Made by a program: the position numbers and the translations under genes
Shown: piece after piece, positions 16,736 to 25,928 of the stretch
How the letters are laid out: each line of letters begins with the position of its first letter
Numbering within the stretch: position 1 is the stretch's first letter
NCBI GenBank assembly: GCA_963578825.1
Contig: CAUZDW010000013.1
Location: 34,242 to 98,241, forward strand
Source of the DNA: JAJDNS01 sp963578825
GTDB lineage: Bacteria > Acidobacteriota > Vicinamibacteria > Fen-336
Direction of reading: 5' to 3'
Length of the DNA stretch: 64,000 bases
The notes under the pieces: generated by a model
The model's database searches: none
What the model was told of the DNA's origin: nothing
The model's input: only the letters and a program-made list of their open reading frames with translations

Positions 16736-19087
16736 TCAGAAGCGGAACAGATACGAGACCTTCACGAAGAACTGCCAGCTGTCGGGGCCCAGGCGATCGC
16801 TTTGCACCAGCTCAGAGCCGTCGTCGATCGGCATCAGCCGACGGCTGTTCTGGTTGTTGTTGTAGCCGACGTACAGGGCCGTCCAGGGGTTCACCAGGTA
16901 GGTCGCCAGGAGGTCGGCGTTCAGGTTCTTCGCCGTTTCCAGCGACGTCTGCAACGGATCGGCGATGAGGGAGTTGTACTGAACGATCGTCCGCAGGGTG
17001 ATCCGCCGTGTGGGCTGCCAGCTCAGCCTCGCCCGGCCGATGTGGTTGTCGAAGACGCGCTGCCCGCTGGACTGCTCCTTGACCCGGGAGAAAATGTACC
17101 TCCCCTCGAGCTTGATCGATCGCGTCGCGAACCAGGTGAAGTTGAGGGTCCCCTGGGTCGAGTCCGCAAGCACCGGCGCGACTCCCTCCGGCGGCACGAG
17201 GTTGATGACCGTTCCCCAGGCGTACTCCCCGGACACCGTCACGCTGCTGGAGTAGCTGCTATTCCAGGAGATCCCCTGTCGAGCGCTGTCGTAACGGGTC
17301 TCCTCGAGGAGATCGGGGAAATCCTCGCTGGGCATGAGCCGCTCGACGAGGCCCGTGTAGAACGCTCCGAGGAACGTCCGGCCCACCAGCTCGACGCTCA
17401 TGTCGACGCTGTAGAGAACGTCGAGGGGCGAGCCGTCGTACATCCACGAAGGGTTGAAGGTGACGTCCGGCCCCCAGGAGATCAGCACGTCCCCTTCGGG
17501 CCGGAACCGGTAGTTCAGTGTCTGGCGCAGGCCCCGGAAGTCCGGCCGGAGGAGGAGCGCTCGCGTCTGGGGTCGCCCGGGTCGGCTGGGGCCCCGCGAG
17601 CCCGGCAAAAACCCGAGCGCCGTGTCGAAGCCCGGGCTCCTGGCGTTGTACGCGGCCGCGTACGAGAGCTTGCGCCCGGTGCGCTCCACCAAGGCGTCTG
17701 CGGCCGGTCCGGACGACTCCTCGCCGTCGGTCGTGCGAGTCGAGCTCGCAACCCATTGAGCCGTCCCCACCCAGTTCGGGCTGAAACGGAAACGGGCGTC
17801 CAGCCCACCGACCCGGTTGTAGGAGTCCTCCAGCCGGGAGTCCGTGTACAGCATCCCCACGTTGGACTGGTTCCCCATGTCGCGGCTCACACGGAGAACG
17901 GCGTTTCGACTCTTCTTGCCGAACAAGGGGTCGTCCTCCAGAACCTGCAACCCCGGCGCCCGATCGTCCGCGTAAAGCGCCCCGATGGCGTACGGGCCCG
18001 TTTTTCCGCTGAGGCGAGCCCCGACCTGGGGGTCCACGATGCGACGGCTGAAGAAGAGGTTGATCGGCGTCTGGAAGAAGCTGGCGTTCTCCAGGAAGAA
18101 CGGCCGCCGCTCCGGGAAGAAGACCTCGAAGCGTTCGTTGACCGTCACCTGGGGCTCGTCCGACTCCACCTGGTTGAAGTCCGGGTTCAGCGTGACGTCG
18201 AGGACCAGGCTGTCGCGGAAGACGTTCTTGACGTCCAGGCCGCCGGCGAAGTCCGCTGACTCCGAGACGTACTGTGGCTGCACCTCGTCCCGCTCGTCCA
18301 GCGCCCGAAACGAGCGAAAGAACCCGTAAGGAATCAGCTGCAGGTTGCGTCCGGGGGAGACGTCCGAGATGCCGAGGAGCGAGCCCTCCTGGTTGAGCCG
18401 GCCCTCGATCCGGCTCGAGACGTGGGGCCAGTAGGACTGCTCGTTGGCTCTGGCGATCCGCCGGCCCAGGATGAGGCCCCATTCCTGGCTGTTCTCCGGG
18501 GAGAACCGCAGGCTCTTGAAGGGCAGGGCCATCCAGACGACGAAGCCCTCCGGTGTCAGGGTTCCCCGAGAGTCCCAGACCGTGTCGAAGGACCCATTGT
18601 ACCGGTCCCCGCCCCGTTCCACGAAGCTGCCATCTCGCTGGACACCGAGAGGGTTGACGCCGAAAGAATACGCGCGGATCTGGTCGTTGAACGTGTCGAG
18701 GAAGAGGCTGACGCTGTCGTCGCTGCGACTGTCCTCGCGGCGCGAGAGCCTCGCGCGGATCTTGTCGGGCTCGGAGTCGAAGCAGACGAAGACGATGTAC
18801 AGGTTCGAATGGTCGTAGCCGAGATAGGCCTCCGTCCGCTGAGACGCCGGGTCCCCGTCCCGGGGCCGGTTCTGCTTGAACTCGTCGACCCGGACCATGG
18901 ACCTCGCGACGTCGGACGATGGCTCCATGGAGACGAAGTCTTCGAGGGTCGGGGCGGTCTCGAGTCGTGGAATCTGAACCGACGACCGCGCTTCGGCACG
19001 CTGTCCTCCCTCGGCCGAGGCGACGAGCCACAGGGGAACGAGGGCGCACAGCCCAAGAAACTGAGGAGGCTTGATGAGGCGGATCAC
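16736..19087 (-). CDS. DUF5916-type outer-membrane protein, paralogue 1 of 3
   Basis: This 783-residue protein is the first gene of the tandem triplet. It has a signal peptide (MIRLIKPPQFLGLCALVPLW), a CBM9-like N-terminal domain and a beta-barrel-like C-terminal domain ending in SYLFRF. The start is a GTG at 19087 with no evident Shine-Dalgarno site. A TATAAT box lies only 11 bp upstream (19099-19104 on the minus strand), so the transcript may have a very short leader. Divergence from the other two copies is greatest in the surface-loop-like segments. Confidence 0.84.
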   Translation of the reverse strand: MIRLIKPPQFLGLCALVPLWLVASAEGGQRAEARSSVQIPRLETAPTLEDFVSMEPSSDVARSMVRVDEFKQNRPRDGDPASQRTEAYLGYDHSNLYIVFVCFDSEPDKIRARLSRREDSRSDDSVSLFLDTFNDQIRAYSFGVNPLGVQRDGSFVERGGDRYNGSFDTVWDSRGTLTPEGFVVWMALPFKSLRFSPENSQEWGLILGRRIARANEQSYWPHVSSRIEGRLNQEGSLLGISDVSPGRNLQLIPYGFFRSFRALDERDEVQPQYVSESADFAGGLDVKNVFRDSLVLDVTLNPDFNQVESDEPQVTVNERFEVFFPERRPFFLENASFFQTPINLFFSRRIVDPQVGARLSGKTGPYAIGALYADDRAPGLQVLEDDPLFGKKSRNAVLRVSRDMGNQSNVGMLYTDSRLEDSYNRVGGLDARFRFSPNWVGTAQWVASSTRTTDGEESSGPAADALVERTGRKLSYAAAYNARSPGFDTALGFLPGSRGPSRPGRPQTRALLLRPDFRGLRQTLNYRFRPEGDVLISWGPDVTFNPSWMYDGSPLDVLYSVDMSVELVGRTFLGAFYTGLVERLMPSEDFPDLLEETRYDSARQGISWNSSYSSSVTVSGEYAWGTVINLVPPEGVAPVLADSTQGTLNFTWFATRSIKLEGRYIFSRVKEQSSGQRVFDNHIGRARLSWQPTRRITLRTIVQYNSLIADPLQTSLETAKNLNADLLATYLVNPWTALYVGYNNNQNSRRLMPIDDGSELVQSDRLGPDSWQFFVKVSYLFRF

Positions 19088-19098
19088 TGGGGCTCACA

Positions 19099-19104
19099 AT
19101 TATA
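19099..19104 (-). promoter_or_regulatory. Candidate -10 box for the DUF5916 triplet
   Basis: The minus strand reads TATAAT here, 11 bp before the GTG start of the first triplet gene. No good -35 hexamer is seen 16-18 bp upstream (best is TGTCGA). A short GC hairpin (GGGCG, four bases, CGCCC) lies just upstream of the box. If used, transcription would begin a few bases before the GTG, giving a nearly leaderless mRNA. Confidence 0.35.
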
Positions 19105-19219
19105 CGGGCGCTCGCGCCCCGTCGACACCTTGGGCTCGAGCGCTGCCGTCGCTGGTCCGGCTCGGGGTATCCTACTCATTGGTTCGCCAGGAACTCATCG
19201 GCCGTTGGTTCCGCCGCGT

Positions 19220-20449
19220 ATGGCTCCAGACCCCATGAACGTCGACTTCCAGCGCGCCGTCGATCGCTTCGTCGGTGTACCCCTCTGCCGCATGCTCTCG
19301 CTTTTCCCCCGCGCCCGCGACCGTGCGGAAGGCGCGCCCCCGCCGAAGAAGATTCTCGTCATTCTGCTTTCGGAGATGGGAAGCCTGGTGCTGGCGCAGC
19401 CCATGTTCTCCCGTCTTCGCGAGAAGTATCCCGACGCGTCCTTCCACGCGCTCGTCTTCCAGAAGAACAGGGAGGCCCTGGAGCTTCTCGAGGCGCTTCC
19501 GGACGGCAACACCCTGACGCTTCGAGATGGCTCGCTGACCGCTTTGGCCACGGACAGCCTGTCTGCGCTGCGGACGCTCCGGCGGCTTCGGATCGATGTC
19601 GTCATCGACTGCGAGCTCTTCGCCCGGCTGAGCGCCATTCTCTCGTTTCTGAGCGGCGCTCGGAGACGCGTGGGGTTCGAGCGTCACACGCAGGAGGGGC
19701 TGTACCGTGGAGGCTTCATCAATCGTCCCGTTCTCTACAACCCCTATCAGCACATCGCCCACCAGTTCGTCACCCTTGCGGAAGCGATCGACGGCCGCGG
19801 CGCTCCGACGGTCAAGCGGTCTGTCCCTCGGGAGGCTCTCACGCTTCCGCGGATGGTGCTGCGAGACGGCGAGCTCGAGACGATGAAGGCCCGCCTCGAA
19901 GCCGACTTCCCCGAGGCGAAAGGCAAGCGACTCGTTCTCGTTTATGCCGGAGGGGGACTCCTCCCCGTCCGTGCCTGGCCGCAGGCGAGCTTCGAGGAGC
20001 TCGTGGCCGGGCTGGTGGCCGCGGACTATGCCGTCGGCATCATCGGGCAGGGCGGCGACAGGGTAAAGGCGCAGGCCATCCAGACGCAGATCGGGGGCGA
20101 GCTCTGCCTCGACCTGACGGGCTACACCGCGACGGTGCGCGAGCTCATGCTGCTCTTCCACCTGGCGGAGCTCCTCGTCACCAACGACGGCGGCCCGGGC
20201 CACTTCGCTGCCATGACCCCCATCTCCAGCATCATCTTTTTTGGCCCGGAGACCCCGGCTCTCTACGGAAGCCTCGGTCGCCGGACGTTTCACTTCTATC
20301 AGGGTCTCTCGTGCTCGCCGTGTCTCACCGCCTACAACCACAGAAACTCGCCCTGTGACGGCGACAACCAGTGCCTGAAGACGATCCCGGCACGGCACGT
20401 CCTGGCAAAGGCCCGAGAGCTTCTCGCCCAGAGAAGCGTAGGGTCTTGA
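19220..20449 (+). CDS. Glycosyltransferase family 9 (heptosyltransferase-like)
   Basis: This 409-residue protein is of the GT9/ADP-heptose:LPS heptosyltransferase family and is predicted to add a sugar to lipopolysaccharide core on the cytoplasmic face of the inner membrane. Support comes from ILVILLSEMGSLVLAQPMF near residue 45, VVIDCELFARLSAILSFLSG, the late donor-site block VTNDGGPGHFAAM followed by FFGPETPALYG, and the Cys-rich tail LSCSPCLTAYN...CDGDNQC typical of many GT9 proteins. The ATG at 19220 or the one at 19235 could be the start; neither has a strong ribosome site. Convergent with the PQQ-like gene at 20496. It is transcribed divergently from the DUF5916 triplet. Confidence 0.86.
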   Translation: MAPDPMNVDFQRAVDRFVGVPLCRMLSLFPRARDRAEGAPPPKKILVILLSEMGSLVLAQPMFSRLREKYPDASFHALVFQKNREALELLEALPDGNTLTLRDGSLTALATDSLSALRTLRRLRIDVVIDCELFARLSAILSFLSGARRRVGFERHTQEGLYRGGFINRPVLYNPYQHIAHQFVTLAEAIDGRGAPTVKRSVPREALTLPRMVLRDGELETMKARLEADFPEAKGKRLVLVYAGGGLLPVRAWPQASFEELVAGLVAADYAVGIIGQGGDRVKAQAIQTQIGGELCLDLTGYTATVRELMLLFHLAELLVTNDGGPGHFAAMTPISSIIFFGPETPALYGSLGRRTFHFYQGLSCSPCLTAYNHRNSPCDGDNQCLKTIPARHVLAKARELLAQRSVGS

Positions 20450-20461
20450 CGCACGCCTTGT

Positions 20462-20490
20462 TGCCCTCGACCTACAGTCTGGGGAGGGCA
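20462..20490. terminator. Weak candidate hairpin between convergent genes
   Basis: TGCCCTC (20462-20468) and GAGGGCA (20484-20490) can form a 7-bp stem with a 15-base loop in the 46-bp gap between convergent genes. No clear T-run follows on either strand, so the terminator assignment is tentative. Confidence 0.25.
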
Positions 20491-20495
20491 GGATT

Positions 20496-21809
20496 CTATC
20501 TCACGCTTAGATTCGCCCGGACGATCTCGCGGTCATTTCGCACGACGACGTGGCGGTTCGCGTACGCCGGGTGCGACCAGTGGACCACTCCGAGCTCCCG
20601 GCCCGAGGCCGGGGAGGTGGGCTCGATCAGCAGCGTGCGGTCGATCTCCTCGTAGCCCTCGGGCGCGAGGCGCGCGAGGATGAGCTCTCCCCGATCGTTG
20701 TTGATGACGTAGCGCTCGCCGTGCCGCACGATGAAGGCTGCCGCCCAGCGGGCCTTCTCGCCGACCACCTCGAGCGACTCCCAGAGTCTCTCGCCCGTCT
20801 TCACGTCGAGTCCGCGGAGCTGGCCGTAGCTGCCCACCCCGTAGATCGTGTCGCCGTCGATGACGGGCGTCGAGATCAGGGCGTGGAGGCCGTCGCTGTC
20901 GATCTCGGACTGGCCGCTGACCTGCCAGAGTGCCCGGGCCCCCGGGGCGTCCTTCTCCAGCTCGAGGAGCAGCGATCCGTTGAAGAAGCACGACACGAGC
21001 AGCCGGTGCTCGGCCAGCACGGGCGTCGCCACGGTCATCCCCATGTCGACGTCGAACGGCACCTCCCAGTGGCGCCGTCCCGTCCTCGGATCGAGCGAGG
21101 CGACACCCCGCGGGTGCCACAGGATGAGCTGGCGCGTGCCGCCCACGTGGAAGATCACGGGCTGCGCGTAGCCCGGCTCCTTTCCCGTGGGGAGCGCTCG
21201 CCAGACCTCGCGCCCCGTGCCCTTGTCGAACGCCACCACGAGGGCCTCGCCGCGTCCTCCGACCAGTGCGATCAGGAGGCCGCCTTCGACGATCGGGGCC
21301 CCGTTCATGCCCCAGGTCGGGACCCGGGTGCCGTAGTCACGCTCGAAGTCCTTGGTCCACCTGAGGTCGCCCGTCTCGACGTCGAGGCACAGGAGCGCAC
21401 CCTTGGCGCCCAGCACGTAGAGGCGGTCGCCATCGACGGTCGGGGTCGCCCGCGGTCCGATCGCGTAGCGCGGTTGCAGGCCCGCGTAGTCGGCAGGCCA
21501 TTCGCGGGTCCACAGGATCTCGCCGGTCTTCTCGTCCAGCGCCAGCGCCCGCTCGGTGCCCTTCATTCCCTCGGTGGTCTGGAAGTCCGTGACGAATATG
21601 CGCCCGTCGGCCACCGCGGGCCCGGCGTAGCCGCCGCGCACCGGCACGCGCCACGTGTATTCGAGACCTCCCTCGGGGAAGGACTCCATGATGCCCGTCT
21701 CGGTCCAGACGCCGAGGCGTCCCCGCCCCCGCCACTCGGGCCAGTCCTCGGCCGCGGCCGGGAGGGTGAGGAGGGCCAGAACGAGCGTCAACACCGTGGG
21801 ACGAGGCAT
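20496..21809 (-). CDS. PQQ-like beta-propeller protein (secreted)
   Basis: This 437-residue exported protein has the PQQ-binding-like/BamB-type propeller fold. A signal peptide (MPRPTVLTLVLALLTLPAAA) precedes the first blade, which begins with the family hallmark DWPEWRG. Successive blades carry the A-x-D-x-x-T-G-x-x-x-W pattern, for example ALDEKTGEILWTREW, CLDVETGDLRWTKDF and GLDVKTGERLWE. There is no cytochrome c domain and no clear catalytic signature, so a structural or binding role is as likely as an enzymatic one. It is transcribed divergently from a second propeller gene, 62 bp away. Confidence 0.86.
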   Translation of the reverse strand: MPRPTVLTLVLALLTLPAAAEDWPEWRGRGRLGVWTETGIMESFPEGGLEYTWRVPVRGGYAGPAVADGRIFVTDFQTTEGMKGTERALALDEKTGEILWTREWPADYAGLQPRYAIGPRATPTVDGDRLYVLGAKGALLCLDVETGDLRWTKDFERDYGTRVPTWGMNGAPIVEGGLLIALVGGRGEALVVAFDKGTGREVWRALPTGKEPGYAQPVIFHVGGTRQLILWHPRGVASLDPRTGRRHWEVPFDVDMGMTVATPVLAEHRLLVSCFFNGSLLLELEKDAPGARALWQVSGQSEIDSDGLHALISTPVIDGDTIYGVGSYGQLRGLDVKTGERLWESLEVVGEKARWAAAFIVRHGERYVINNDRGELILARLAPEGYEEIDRTLLIEPTSPASGRELGVVHWSHPAYANRHVVVRNDREIVRANLSVR

Positions 21810-21871
21810 GGGCAAAGTGTACCGCCTCCCGCCACAGGCCCGTCGAGCCGTGCTATCAAGGAGGAACGTGG

Positions 21872-23044
21872 ATGTGTCGACGGAGGACGATCGTGATGCC
21901 TGGGGATGAGCGCTCGCGCCGGGACTTCTTGAAGAGAACGACCGCGGTGGCCGCGGCCCTGGCCTCGGGTGGGCCCCGGGCCTTCGCAACGACACCTGCC
22001 TCCGACTGGCCCCAGTTTCGTCGTGATGCCCACCTCACGGGTGTGAGCCCCTCGTCCCCGCCCGAGCTCGACATCCTCTGGACACACGATGCGGGCGAAG
22101 AGGGGATCGAGTCCTCGGCCGCGATCGTCGACGGCACGGTGTACGTGGGCACCGTGTCCGGCCAGCTCCTGGCCCTCGATCTCGAGACGGGCACACTCCG
22201 CTGGTCCCGCGACCTCGGGGCCGAGGTCGGCGAGTCCTCGCCCTGTGTCTCCGGGGGAATCGTCTATGTGGGCGATCTCGACGGCGTGGTTCACGCCGCG
22301 GCGATCGCCGACGGCCAGCCGGTCTGGACCTTCGAGGCCGGCTCCGAGATCCGGGCCTCTCCGGTGGTCACGGGCGGCCGCGTCTTGATCGGTTCCTACG
22401 ACCAGCAGCTCTACGCCCTTGACGCCAGGGCCGGGACCCGCCTCTGGAGCTTCGAGACCGAAGGCCCGGTCCACGCCACGAGTGCCGTCGCCGACGGGCT
22501 CACATACGTGGCGGGCTGCGACGGAGAGCTCCGCGCGCTGCGCATCGAGGACGGGACCCAGGTCTTCAGCATCTCTTCGGGGGGCTACACCGGCGCCTCG
22601 CCCGCCATCGTGGGCACGCGGGCGTACTACGGCACGTTCGAGAACGACGTTCTCGGGGCCGACCTGGAGGCGAAGACCATCGTCTGGCGCTACCAGCACG
22701 GGCATCGGCAGTTTCCGTTCTACTCCTCGGCTGCCGTCGCCAGGGGCCGGGTGGTGCTCGGGGGCCGCGACCGCATGGTGCACGCCCTCGACGTCGAGAA
22801 CGGCAACGAAGCCTGGACGTTCGCCACCAGGGCCCGGGTCGACTCGTCGCCGGCGATCGTCGGCGACCGGGTGTACGTGGGCTCGGGAGACGGGCGTCTC
22901 TATGTCCTGGACCTTGGATCGGGGGCCGTCGTCGCCGACTTCGACTCGGGCTCGGCGTTCAGCGCCTCGCCCGCCATCGCCGATGGACGTCTCGTGATCG
23001 GGACACGGGACGGGCTGCTCTACTGCTTCGGCCGGAATGCCTGA
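21872..23044 (+). CDS. PQQ-like beta-propeller protein with Tat signal
   Basis: This 390-residue propeller has a twin-arginine signal (SRRDFLKRTTAVAAALASGG, about residues 15-35), so it is predicted to be exported folded. Blades are very regular, each with a V-Y-V-G...L-D...G-x-x-x-W unit (for example GTVYVGTVSGQLLALDLETG), and seven or eight can be counted. Two ATGs are possible: 21872 with AAGGAGG at ideal spacing, and 21896 with GGAGGA. The first is used here. The regular blades resemble BamB more than quinoprotein dehydrogenases. Confidence 0.86.
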   Translation: MCRRRTIVMPGDERSRRDFLKRTTAVAAALASGGPRAFATTPASDWPQFRRDAHLTGVSPSSPPELDILWTHDAGEEGIESSAAIVDGTVYVGTVSGQLLALDLETGTLRWSRDLGAEVGESSPCVSGGIVYVGDLDGVVHAAAIADGQPVWTFEAGSEIRASPVVTGGRVLIGSYDQQLYALDARAGTRLWSFETEGPVHATSAVADGLTYVAGCDGELRALRIEDGTQVFSISSGGYTGASPAIVGTRAYYGTFENDVLGADLEAKTIVWRYQHGHRQFPFYSSAAVARGRVVLGGRDRMVHALDVENGNEAWTFATRARVDSSPAIVGDRVYVGSGDGRLYVLDLGSGAVVADFDSGSAFSASPAIADGRLVIGTRDGLLYCFGRNA

Positions 23045-23170
23045 GCGGACATCGCGGCGCTCGCTGTCAAAAGATGTCTCGAGGCGCTGCACGACCGTCG
23101 TCACCCGTCGCAGGGCCCGCGTCCTGGAACACAATACCGGCTGTCCGGTTTCAAGGTAAGGAGTTTGCCC

Positions 23171-24490
23171 ATGGTTGCCCTTCGCCGCGCCGCCCAGGCC
23201 ACACCGGCCCTTTTCGCGATCTTCCTCCTGGCCGCTCCCGCCCTCGCTGACGACTGGCCCGGCTGGCGCGGAGCCAAACGCGATGCTGTCTCCAACGAGA
23301 CCGGCCTGCTGCAGGAGTGGGGCCCCACGGGGCCGCCCCTGGAGTGGAAAGCCTCGGGAGTTGGCGCCGGGTATTCGAGCGTTGCCGTCGTGGGTGACCG
23401 CATCTATACGGCAGGCGACAAGGACGGATCACAGCACGTCTTCGCGCTGGATCGGGATGGAGGTCGGGTGCTCTGGCAGGCGAAGCTGGGTCCGATCTTC
23501 GACGACAAGAGAGGGGGAGGGCCGCGGAGCACGCCCGTCGTCGACGACGGCCGCGTCTTCGTGCTGGGCACCGAGGGCGAGCTCGTCTGCCTGGACGCGG
23601 AGTCCGGGAAGGAGCTCTGGCGCAAGAGCCTCCCCAATGACTTTGGCGGAAAGATGATGTCCGGTTGGCGGTGGAGCGAGTCGCCGCTCGTGGACGGCGA
23701 CTGGCTCGTCTTCACGCCCGGCGCGCCGGATGCCGCCCTCGTGGCCGTCGACAAGGCGACCGGCCGGGAGATCTGGCGAGCGGCCGTCCCCGAGCTCGGT
23801 CCGAACGGCAAGGACGGCGCCGCGTACTCCTCCATCGTGGTGTCACAGGCAGCAGGCGTGAAGCAGTACGTTCAGCTTCTCGGCCGCGGCCTCGTGGGGA
23901 TTCGCGCCTCCGACGGCAAGTACCTCTGGGGATACAACCGGGTGGCCAACAGGGTCGCCAACATCTCGACGCCGATCGTCACGGGGGACGTGGCCTTCGC
24001 CGCGACCGGGTACCAGACCGGGTCCGCGCTTCTCGATCTCGAGGCCTCGGGCGACGGCGTGGCGGCCCGGGAGCGCTACTTCCTCGAGCCCAAGACGCTC
24101 CAGAACCATCACGGTGGCCTCGTGCTGGTCGACGGGCACCTCTACGCCGGCCAGGGCCACAACAAGGGTTTCCCCATCTGCGTCGAGCTCGAGTCCGGGA
24201 AGGTCGCCTGGGGCGGAGACATCCGGAATGCCGGCACCGGGTCGGCGGCGGTCCTCTACGCGGACGGGCGCCTGTACTTCCGGTACGAGAACGGGATCAT
24301 CATCCTGATCGCCGCGACCCCGTCGGGCTACCAGGAGAAGGGCACGCTTGAGATTCCGGACGTGACCCGTCCGAGCTGGCCGCACCTCGCCATCTCCGAT
24401 GGGCGGCTCTACGTCCGCGAGCAGGACGACCTCTACTGCTACGATCTGCGCGACTCGTCTGGAAAATCGGCTAACATCCGCACTCGTTGA
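23171..24490 (+). CDS. PQQ-like beta-propeller protein (secreted)
   Basis: The gene encodes a 439-residue protein with a signal peptide (ending LAAPALADDWPGW) followed by an eight-blade-type propeller. Family blocks include CLDAESGKELWRKSLP, AVDKATGREIWRAAVPE and the late DGRLYVREQDDLYCYDL. The ATG at 23171 follows AAGGAG at good spacing; an in-frame TTG six bases upstream is not needed. It lies 126 bp after the Tat-type propeller and 64 bp before an MFS transporter on the same strand. Ligand unknown. Confidence 0.86.
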   Translation: MVALRRAAQATPALFAIFLLAAPALADDWPGWRGAKRDAVSNETGLLQEWGPTGPPLEWKASGVGAGYSSVAVVGDRIYTAGDKDGSQHVFALDRDGGRVLWQAKLGPIFDDKRGGGPRSTPVVDDGRVFVLGTEGELVCLDAESGKELWRKSLPNDFGGKMMSGWRWSESPLVDGDWLVFTPGAPDAALVAVDKATGREIWRAAVPELGPNGKDGAAYSSIVVSQAAGVKQYVQLLGRGLVGIRASDGKYLWGYNRVANRVANISTPIVTGDVAFAATGYQTGSALLDLEASGDGVAARERYFLEPKTLQNHHGGLVLVDGHLYAGQGHNKGFPICVELESGKVAWGGDIRNAGTGSAAVLYADGRLYFRYENGIIILIAATPSGYQEKGTLEIPDVTRPSWPHLAISDGRLYVREQDDLYCYDLRDSSGKSANIRTR

Positions 24491-24554
24491 GCCGGGAAGG
24501 CGCGGGGCGCTCCCGCTGCTTGCGCCTGGCACCCCCCTGGCAGTGGAGGGCTGA

Positions 24555-25913
24555 GTGACGACGACACCCAACGGAAGCTCGTCCCCGGAGGCGGCCCCGG
24601 CGCCGCTCACCCCCACCCAGTGGCTCATCTGCGGGGTCGCCGCCCTCGGCTTCGCCTTCGACATCTACGAGCTCCTGATGCTGCCGCTCATCGTGCGCCC
24701 GGCGCTCCTGGACCTGATCGGGGCCAAGCCGGGCACCCCAGAGTTCAGCCATTGGGTGGGGCTCCTCTTCTTCGTGCCCGCCCTGGCGGGCGGGGTCTTC
24801 GGCCTCCTGGGCGGCTACCTGACGGACCTCTTCGGTCGGCGCCGTGTGCTCGTCTGGAGCATCTTGATCTACGCCTTCTCCGCCATGGCCGCCGCCTTCT
24901 CGACTTCGGTGGAGATGCTGCTGTTTTTCCGCTGCACGACCTTCGTGGGCGTGTCGGTGGAGTTCGTGGCGGCCGTGGCGTGGCTGGCCGAGCTCTTCCC
25001 CCATCCGAAACGGCGCGAAGCGGTGCTCGGCACGACGCAGGCCTTCTCGTCCCTGGGTGGCCTCATGGTCACCGCTGCCTACTTCCTCGCGGTGACGTAC
25101 GCCGAGTCGCTGCCGCCGATCCTCGGAGACCACCAGGCGTGGCGCTACACCCTCATGTCCGGCGTGATCCCGGCGCTTCCGCTGATCCTCGTTCGCCCCT
25201 TCCTGCCCGAGTCCCCGGCGTGGCGCGAGAAGAAGGCGGCGGGCACCCTGAAGCGACCGAGCCTGGTGGCGATCTTCCAGGGCGATCTCCGTCGAGTGAC
25301 GATCGTCACGACGATCATGGTCGCCTGCAGCTATGGCGCCGCCTTCGGCGCGATCCAGCACGTGCCCCGGATGGTGTCGGGTCTGCCCGGCGTGAGTGAC
25401 CTGCCCAGGCTCGCTCAGCAGCAGGTCGTCAGCGCGGTCCAGGCCTGGCAGGAGTTCGGCGGGCTGGCCGGACGCATCCTGCTCGCCTTCCTGGCGGTGC
25501 GCATCGTGGCACGGCGGAGGCTGATACGGACCTTCCAGGTCCCCGGACTCGTCATGTTGCCGGTCGTGCTCGGCTACGCCGCCACCTCGAACCTCGAGAT
25601 GCTCAAGTGGGGGATCCTCGTGGTCGGCATGCTGACGGTCGCGCAGTTCAGCTTCTGGGGAAACTACCTGCCGCGCGTCTACCCGACGCACCTGCGTGGC
25701 ACGGGCGAGAGCTTCGCCGCCAACGTGGGTGGACGCATGATCGGCACCTCGGCTGCGCTCGTCACGACCACTCTGGTCGCCTACATGCCCGGCGAGACGG
25801 CGCCGATGAGGCTCGCCTATGCCGCGGCGGTGGTCGGCACCCTCGCCTACGTCGTGGGCTTCATCGCCAGCTTCTTCCTCCCGGAACCGGAGCGCGAGGA
25901 GCTTCCCGACTGA
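24555..25913 (+). CDS. MFS transporter
   Basis: This 452-residue inner-membrane carrier of the major facilitator superfamily has twelve predicted helices. The MFS signature between helices 2 and 3 reads GGYLTDLFGRRRVLVWS, and PESPAWREKK in the central loop is typical of sugar/organic-acid porters such as the SP and AAHS groups. The central loop is followed by a soluble-looking insertion (PRMVSGLPGVSDLPRLAQQQ) between helices 7 and 8. The start is GTG with GGAGGG upstream. A class V aminotransferase starts 15 bp downstream, so the transporter may import its substrate or export its product. Substrate not predictable. Confidence 0.87.
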   Translation: MTTTPNGSSSPEAAPAPLTPTQWLICGVAALGFAFDIYELLMLPLIVRPALLDLIGAKPGTPEFSHWVGLLFFVPALAGGVFGLLGGYLTDLFGRRRVLVWSILIYAFSAMAAAFSTSVEMLLFFRCTTFVGVSVEFVAAVAWLAELFPHPKRREAVLGTTQAFSSLGGLMVTAAYFLAVTYAESLPPILGDHQAWRYTLMSGVIPALPLILVRPFLPESPAWREKKAAGTLKRPSLVAIFQGDLRRVTIVTTIMVACSYGAAFGAIQHVPRMVSGLPGVSDLPRLAQQQVVSAVQAWQEFGGLAGRILLAFLAVRIVARRRLIRTFQVPGLVMLPVVLGYAATSNLEMLKWGILVVGMLTVAQFSFWGNYLPRVYPTHLRGTGESFAANVGGRMIGTSAALVTTTLVAYMPGETAPMRLAYAAAVVGTLAYVVGFIASFFLPEPEREELPD

Positions 25914-25928
25914 TATTAGGAGGGCACA

